NCBI GenBank assembly: GCA_963846915.1
Contig: CAWJXV010000004.1
Location: 186,001 to 250,000, forward strand
Reading direction: 5' to 3'
DNA from: PALSA-612 sp963846915
GTDB lineage: Bacteria; Actinomycetota; Thermoleophilia; Gaiellales; Gaiellaceae
Length of the DNA stretch: 64,000 nucleotides
The position numbers and the translations under genes are program-made. How positions within the stretch are numbered: the stretch's first letter is position 1; each line of letters opens with the position of its first letter. Shown piece after piece: positions 60,441-64,000 of this stretch. Below the pieces are notes generated by a model. That model saw only the letters and a list, made by a program, of their open reading frames with translations, searched no databases and was not told the origin of the DNA.

Positions 60441-61163
60441 TCAGTAGACCGCGCGGCCGCCGGAAATGTCGTACGTGGCGCCGGTCGAGAACGTGCAGTC
60501 GTCGCTCGCCAGCCAGCAGATCAGGGCGGCGACCTCCTCGGCCGTGCCGACTCGCCCGAGCGGGATCCGCTCGACCATGTAGCCCACGTGCTCCGAGGAC
60601 AACCCGTCGAGGATCGGCGTCTCGATCACGGCCGGTGCGATGCAGTTGACGAGGACGCCGGTCTGCGCCAGATCCTTGCCGAGGGCCTTCGTCAGCGCGA
60701 TCACCGCCGCCTTCGACGCGGAGTAGGCGGGGGCCATCGGGTTGCCCTCCTTCCCGGCGATCGACGAGAGGAGCACGATCCGCCCGTAGCCACGCTCGAC
60801 CATCCGGGGGACGACCGCCCGGCACGCGTAGAACGTCCCGTCGGCGTTCACGCCCATCACGTGGCGCCACTCCTCGTCGGGCGTGTCGGCGGTGCGCATC
60901 GACTCACCCGGCACGCCGGCCGAGTTCACGAGGATGTCGATCCGCCCGAGCTCGGCCTCAGCACGCTGCACCGCGGCGTCCACGTCGGAGGAGCTCGAGA
61001 TGTCTCCCTCGAGCGAAAGCCAGTCGCCGTCCGCGGCCAGTCTGTCGAACACCGCGACCTCGGCACCGCCCGCGCGCAACCTCTCGGCGGCCGCCAGGCC
61101 GATGCCGCTCGCCCCGCCGGTGACGAGCGCACAGCGTCCCGAGAAGTCGTACGTGACGGCCAC
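60441..61163 (-). CDS. Short-chain dehydrogenase/reductase
   Basis: This 240-aa classical SDR has the cofactor loop LVTGGASGIGLAAAERL, NSAG, the catalytic Ser in VLLSSIAGKEG and YxxxK in AYSASKAAV. An acidic residue after the second strand (AVFDRLAADG) suggests NAD(H). The GGRAVY end is typical of sugar or 3-hydroxyacyl SDRs. It is divergent, 24 nt away, from the diol dehydratase genes. Confidence 0.9.
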   Translation of the reverse strand: MAVTYDFSGRCALVTGGASGIGLAAAERLRAGGAEVAVFDRLAADGDWLSLEGDISSSSDVDAAVQRAEAELGRIDILVNSAGVPGESMRTADTPDEEWRHVMGVNADGTFYACRAVVPRMVERGYGRIVLLSSIAGKEGNPMAPAYSASKAAVIALTKALGKDLAQTGVLVNCIAPAVIETPILDGLSSEHVGYMVERIPLGRVGTAEEVAALICWLASDDCTFSTGATYDISGGRAVY

Positions 61164-61187
61164 CCGACTACCTTAAGCTCTAACGCG

Positions 61188-61616
61188 ATGGCATTCGACC
61201 CCGGCGCGGACTATCCGCTCGGCCTGAAGCGTCCCGACCTCGTGTCGACACCTGGCGGCCACGCGCTCGACGAGGTGACGCTCGACGCCGTGCGCGACGG
61301 TCGCATCGAGGCGGAGGACCTACGCGCGACTCCCGAGACGCTCCGGCGCCAGGCGGCGATCGCGCTGGCTGCCGGGCGACCTCAGCTCGCCGACAACCTC
61401 GCGCGCGCGGCCGAGCTCGCGAGCGTCCCGTCCGAGACGATCCTCGAGGTCTACACCGCGCTCCGTCCGAATCGCTCGTCTGCCGAGGAGCTCGACGAGT
61501 GGGCGCGTCGGCTCGAGTCGGAGTGGGAGGCGTCGCTGACCGCGGCATTCGTGCGCGAGGCGAAGGACGTGTACGCGGAGCGGGGGCTGCTTGCCGGAGA
61601 ACGGGCGCAGGTCTAA
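61188..61616 (+). CDS. pduE: Diol/glycerol dehydratase small subunit
   Basis: This 142-aa protein matches the small subunit of B12-dependent diol dehydratase: YPLGLKRPDLVSTPGGHALD, LDAVRDGRIEAEDLRATPET, AGRPQLADNLARAAELASVP and the end EAKDVYAERGLL. It precedes the large-subunit gene here, whereas the canonical order is large, medium, small. The downstream start lies inside its last codons. Confidence 0.87.
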   Translation: MAFDPGADYPLGLKRPDLVSTPGGHALDEVTLDAVRDGRIEAEDLRATPETLRRQAAIALAAGRPQLADNLARAAELASVPSETILEVYTALRPNRSSAEELDEWARRLESEWEASLTAAFVREAKDVYAERGLLAGERAQV

Positions 61617-63840
61617 GCGGTTCGAGTCGCGCGAGCAGCGCGAGCTCCGCCGCGAGCTGCTTGTATCGCCGTGTCCCGAGCTCGGGCTGGTCGCGATGGA
61701 CGGCCCCAACGACCCGGCGCCGAGCCTCGTCCTCGAGGACGGCAGGGTCGTCGAGATCGACGGCCGCCGCGAGGCGGACTTCGACATGATCGACCACTTC
61801 CTGGCCCGTCACGGCTTCGACAACGGAGCAGCGGCCGAGGCGCAGGCGCTGACGGACGACGTGCTCGCACGCCGGCTCGTCGACGTCGACTGCCCGCGCG
61901 AGGAGCTCGTGCGGCTGTCACGGGGCCTGTCCCCGGCGCGGCTGGCACGCATCGCCGCCCGGCTCGACCCCGTCGAGATGATGTTCGCGCTCAAGAAGCT
62001 GCGCGCCCGGCGAGCGCCGGCGAACCAGGCGCACGTCACGAATCTCAAGGACAACCCGGCGCTGCTCGCGGCCGACGCGGCCGAGGCGGCGATGCGAGGC
62101 TTCGCCGAGGTCGAGACGACGGTCGGCGTCTCGCGATATGCGCCGCTGAACGCGATCGCGATCCTCGTCGGCTCGCAGACCGGCCGTCCCGGCGTCATGA
62201 CGCAGTGCGCCGTCGAGGAGCGGCGCAACCTCGACCTCGCGATCCGCGGCCTCGTTACCTACGCGGAGACGCTCTCGGTCTACGGTACGGAGTCGGTCTT
62301 CGTGGACGGAGACGACACGCCGTGGTCGAAGGCGTTCCTCGGATCGGCGTACGCCTCGCGCGGGGTGAAGATCCGCTTCACTTCGGGCGGCGGCTCCGAG
62401 GCCCTGATGGGCGGCTCGCTCGGCTATTCGATGCTCTACCTCGAGGCACGCTGCCTCGCGGCTGTGCGCGCGGCCGGCTCGCAGGGTGTCCAGAACGGTT
62501 CGATCTCGTGCGTCGCGCTCGCGCTCGCCGTGCCGGGCGGCACGCGCGAGATCCTGGCCGAGAACCTCCTCGCAGCCTGGCTCGACCTCGAGGTCGCCTC
62601 CGGGAACGACGCGATCGCCTCGCACTCCGAGATCCGCAAGACGGCGAAGCTGATGGGCCAATTGCTGCCGGGCACCGACTTCGTCACCTCGGGCTACTCC
62701 GTCATGCCCCGCTACGACAACATGTTCGGCGGCGGCAACTATGACGCGGACGATCTCGATGAGTGGATGACCGTCCAGCGCGACTGGCAGGTCGACGCGG
62801 GGATCGAGCCGGCTGCGGAGGACGAGGTGGTGGCCGCGCGCGAGCGCGCCGCCCGGGCCCTTCAGGCGGTGTTCGAGGAGCTCGGCCTGCCGGAGATCAC
62901 CGAGGCCGAGGTCGACGCGGCGATCTACGGCTCGACGAGCCGCGACCTGCCGGACCGCGACCGTGGCGCGGACGCGGACGCCGCCGACCGGCTCCTCGCG
63001 GCCGGCACGAGCGGCGTCGAAGTGGTGCGCGCGCTCGACGCGCGCGGCTTTGTCGACGTCGCCGAGGCGATTGTCGGGATGCAGCGCCAGCGCGTGTCGG
63101 CGGACTATCTGCAGACCTCTGCCGTGATCGGCGCCGACGCGACCGTGCGCTCTGCTGTCAACGACCCGAACGTCTACTCGGGACCCGGCACGGGCTACCG
63201 GCTCGAGGGCGAGCGCTGGCAGCTTCTCCAGTCGCTCCCGTACGTCGTCGATCCGGGCGTGCTCCTCGACGAGACCGCGGACGGCGAGCCGGTCGTCGTC
63301 GAGGGGAGCGAGGCGGCTCCGGGAACGCGTCCGGACGAGGTCGTGGTCGCGGTCGGGCCGGCCTTCGGCGACGAACTGCGCGCGACGATCAACGGACTCG
63401 CGCACGCGGACGTGCTCGAGTCGGTGTGTGCCGGGATCCGGGACGGCGGCGCCGAGCCGCGGCTCGTGCGCGTGCGCCGCTCGTCCGACGTCGCATTCAT
63501 CGGGCACGACGGCGCAGTGCTCTCCGGGTCGGGCATCGCCGTGGGCATGCAGTCGAAGGGCACCGCGGTCATCCATCGCGCCGACCTGGAGCCACTCGAC
63601 AACCTCGAGCTGTTCGGCATGTCGCCGCTCTACTCGCTCGACTCCTATCGCGCGATCGGCCGCAACGCCGCCGGCTACGGGCTCGGCCGCCCGGTCGGGC
63701 CGGTCCCGACGCTGATGGACAACTACGCGCGCACCAAGCTGATCGTGAAGACGACGCTTCTCCATGCACGGGAGACGGCCGCGATCGTGCCCGGCGCACC
63801 GGCTGTGGAGCTGGCCCTGTCGGAGGGACAGTCCCTGTAA
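61591..63840 (+). CDS. pduC: B12-dependent diol/glycerol dehydratase, large and medium subunits fused
   Basis: This ~749-aa protein starts at TTG 61591 inside pduE. Residues ~1-555 are the large catalytic subunit (SRYAPLNAIAILVGSQTGRP, FTSGGGSEALMGGSLGYSML, GSQGVQNGSISCVALALAVP, SGYSVMPRYDNMFGGGN). Residues ~590-745 match the medium subunit (VVVAVGPAFGDELRATINGL, VARVRRSSDVAFIGHDGAVL-like segment, SGSGIAVGMQSKGTAVIHRA). It converts glycerol or 1,2-propanediol to aldehydes via adenosylcobalamin. The last residues SEGQSL and the stop are supplied by a REP-like element. No reactivase gene is within the window. Confidence 0.88.
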   Translation: MPENGRRSKRFESREQRELRRELLVSPCPELGLVAMDGPNDPAPSLVLEDGRVVEIDGRREADFDMIDHFLARHGFDNGAAAEAQALTDDVLARRLVDVDCPREELVRLSRGLSPARLARIAARLDPVEMMFALKKLRARRAPANQAHVTNLKDNPALLAADAAEAAMRGFAEVETTVGVSRYAPLNAIAILVGSQTGRPGVMTQCAVEERRNLDLAIRGLVTYAETLSVYGTESVFVDGDDTPWSKAFLGSAYASRGVKIRFTSGGGSEALMGGSLGYSMLYLEARCLAAVRAAGSQGVQNGSISCVALALAVPGGTREILAENLLAAWLDLEVASGNDAIASHSEIRKTAKLMGQLLPGTDFVTSGYSVMPRYDNMFGGGNYDADDLDEWMTVQRDWQVDAGIEPAAEDEVVAARERAARALQAVFEELGLPEITEAEVDAAIYGSTSRDLPDRDRGADADAADRLLAAGTSGVEVVRALDARGFVDVAEAIVGMQRQRVSADYLQTSAVIGADATVRSAVNDPNVYSGPGTGYRLEGERWQLLQSLPYVVDPGVLLDETADGEPVVVEGSEAAPGTRPDEVVVAVGPAFGDELRATINGLAHADVLESVCAGIRDGGAEPRLVRVRRSSDVAFIGHDGAVLSGSGIAVGMQSKGTAVIHRADLEPLDNLELFGMSPLYSLDSYRAIGRNAAGYGLGRPVGPVPTLMDNYARTKLIVKTTLLHARETAAIVPGAPAVELALSEGQSL

Positions 63841-63850
63841 CGGAACGCGC
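63824..63850 (+). repeat. REP-like element 13 (core 63824-63836)
   Basis: AGGGACAGTCCCT followed by GTAACGGAACGCGC, a diverged tail. It forms the 3' end of the dehydratase gene, including its TAA stop. Confidence 0.7.
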
Positions 63851-63903
63851 ACAGGCCGGACAGGGCGTCGTACGATTCCGGCTCGACCAAAAGGAGGTTC
63901 GCC

Positions 63904-64000
63904 ATGGCAGTTGCCGAGCCGGTCGCCCTCATCGAGGGCTTCGCCGGAGAGATTCTCCAGCCGGGAGATCCGACCTACGACGAGGTGCGTCGCGTCCACA
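63904..64000 (+). CDS. FAD-binding oxidoreductase N-terminus (cut by window edge)
   Basis: The ATG follows AAAAGGAGGTTCGCC, a strong binding site. The 32 visible residues (MAVAEPVALIEGFAGEILQP, GDPTYDEVRRVH) match the start of BBE-type FAD oxidases such as the one at 19154-20569 (GPVLQPGDPGYDDARAIWN). The rest is outside the window. Confidence 0.75.
   Translation, partial: MAVAEPVALIEGFAGEILQPGDPTYDEVRRVH

Noticed and set aside
61917..61935. Palindrome-like GGGGCCTGTCCCC in the dehydratase large subunit
   Set aside because: It encodes a normal conserved segment (RGLSPARLARI) and lacks the exact core and tail.

Overview
The window is 64 kb of very GC-rich DNA with strong G/C third-position bias, tight ATGA/GTGA/TTGA gene overlaps and Gram-positive type ribosome binding sites. 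The gene content (PGM1-like ATP-grasp ligase, BBE-type FAD oxidases, BatA-like VWA operon, YihY, DyP peroxidase, lut operon, several flippase-like membrane proteins) suggests an actinobacterium, most likely Thermoleophilia/Gaiellales. That placement is inference; no 16S or ribosomal gene is present.

Left end (1-10.2 kb): a partial zinc-dehydrogenase-like gene and a GST/glutaredoxin-like gene precede tRNA-Ala(CGC). The 3' 41 nt of this tRNA are repeated exactly at 7628-7668, so 1363-7668 is an integrated island. It carries a divergent cassette: a cytoplasmic subtilisin, an ECF sigma factor and a small partner protein on one side, and an 872-aa repeat-CHAT protease on the other, followed by a tiny secreted protein and a cupin. 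A third, partial tRNA fragment at 10172-10188 closes a second block with a VIT transporter and an alcohol dehydrogenase broken by an amber codon.

10.2-32 kb: a cupredoxin, a decayed beta-propeller gene, TetR, a DyP peroxidase/FTR1-like/small membrane operon probably for iron, MarR beside an MMPL exporter ruined by several indels, HxlR and Lon. Then come a BBE oxidase, a SnoaL protein, a Baeyer-Villiger-like monooxygenase, and a membrane-protein region with three flippase/YbhN-type proteins (one with a kinase-like domain), YihY, a two-TM potassium channel and a MOSC protein.

32-50 kb: a secreted DUF4091 protein; a MoxR-DUF58-VWA-(secreted protein)-VWA operon; a PGM1-like ligase; a GFA/PLP-enzyme/adenosine deaminase operon; lutABC; a Y1 (RAYT-type) transposase; a fumarylacetoacetase-fold enzyme; a monooxygenase/MFS pair.

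50-64 kb: a chelatase gene whose AAA+ (ChlI-like) and VWA (ChlD-like) halves lie in different frames joined by an A7 slip site with a Shine-Dalgarno-like stimulator, indicating programmed -1 frameshifting; a TPP enzyme, CBS protein, frameshifted ChrA, epimerase, aldehyde dehydrogenase, a second fumarylacetoacetase-fold enzyme, ankyrin protein, SDR, and a B12-dependent diol dehydratase (small subunit first, then a large-medium fusion).

Across the right half only (32.0-63.8 kb) a short palindromic repeat with core AGGGACTGTCCCT occurs at least 12 times, centred on the RAYT-type transposase. It looks like a REP/RAYT system, and some copies are read in frame as an EGQSLGR-like peptide. Several genes are broken by single-base insertions, which may be real decay or assembly error.
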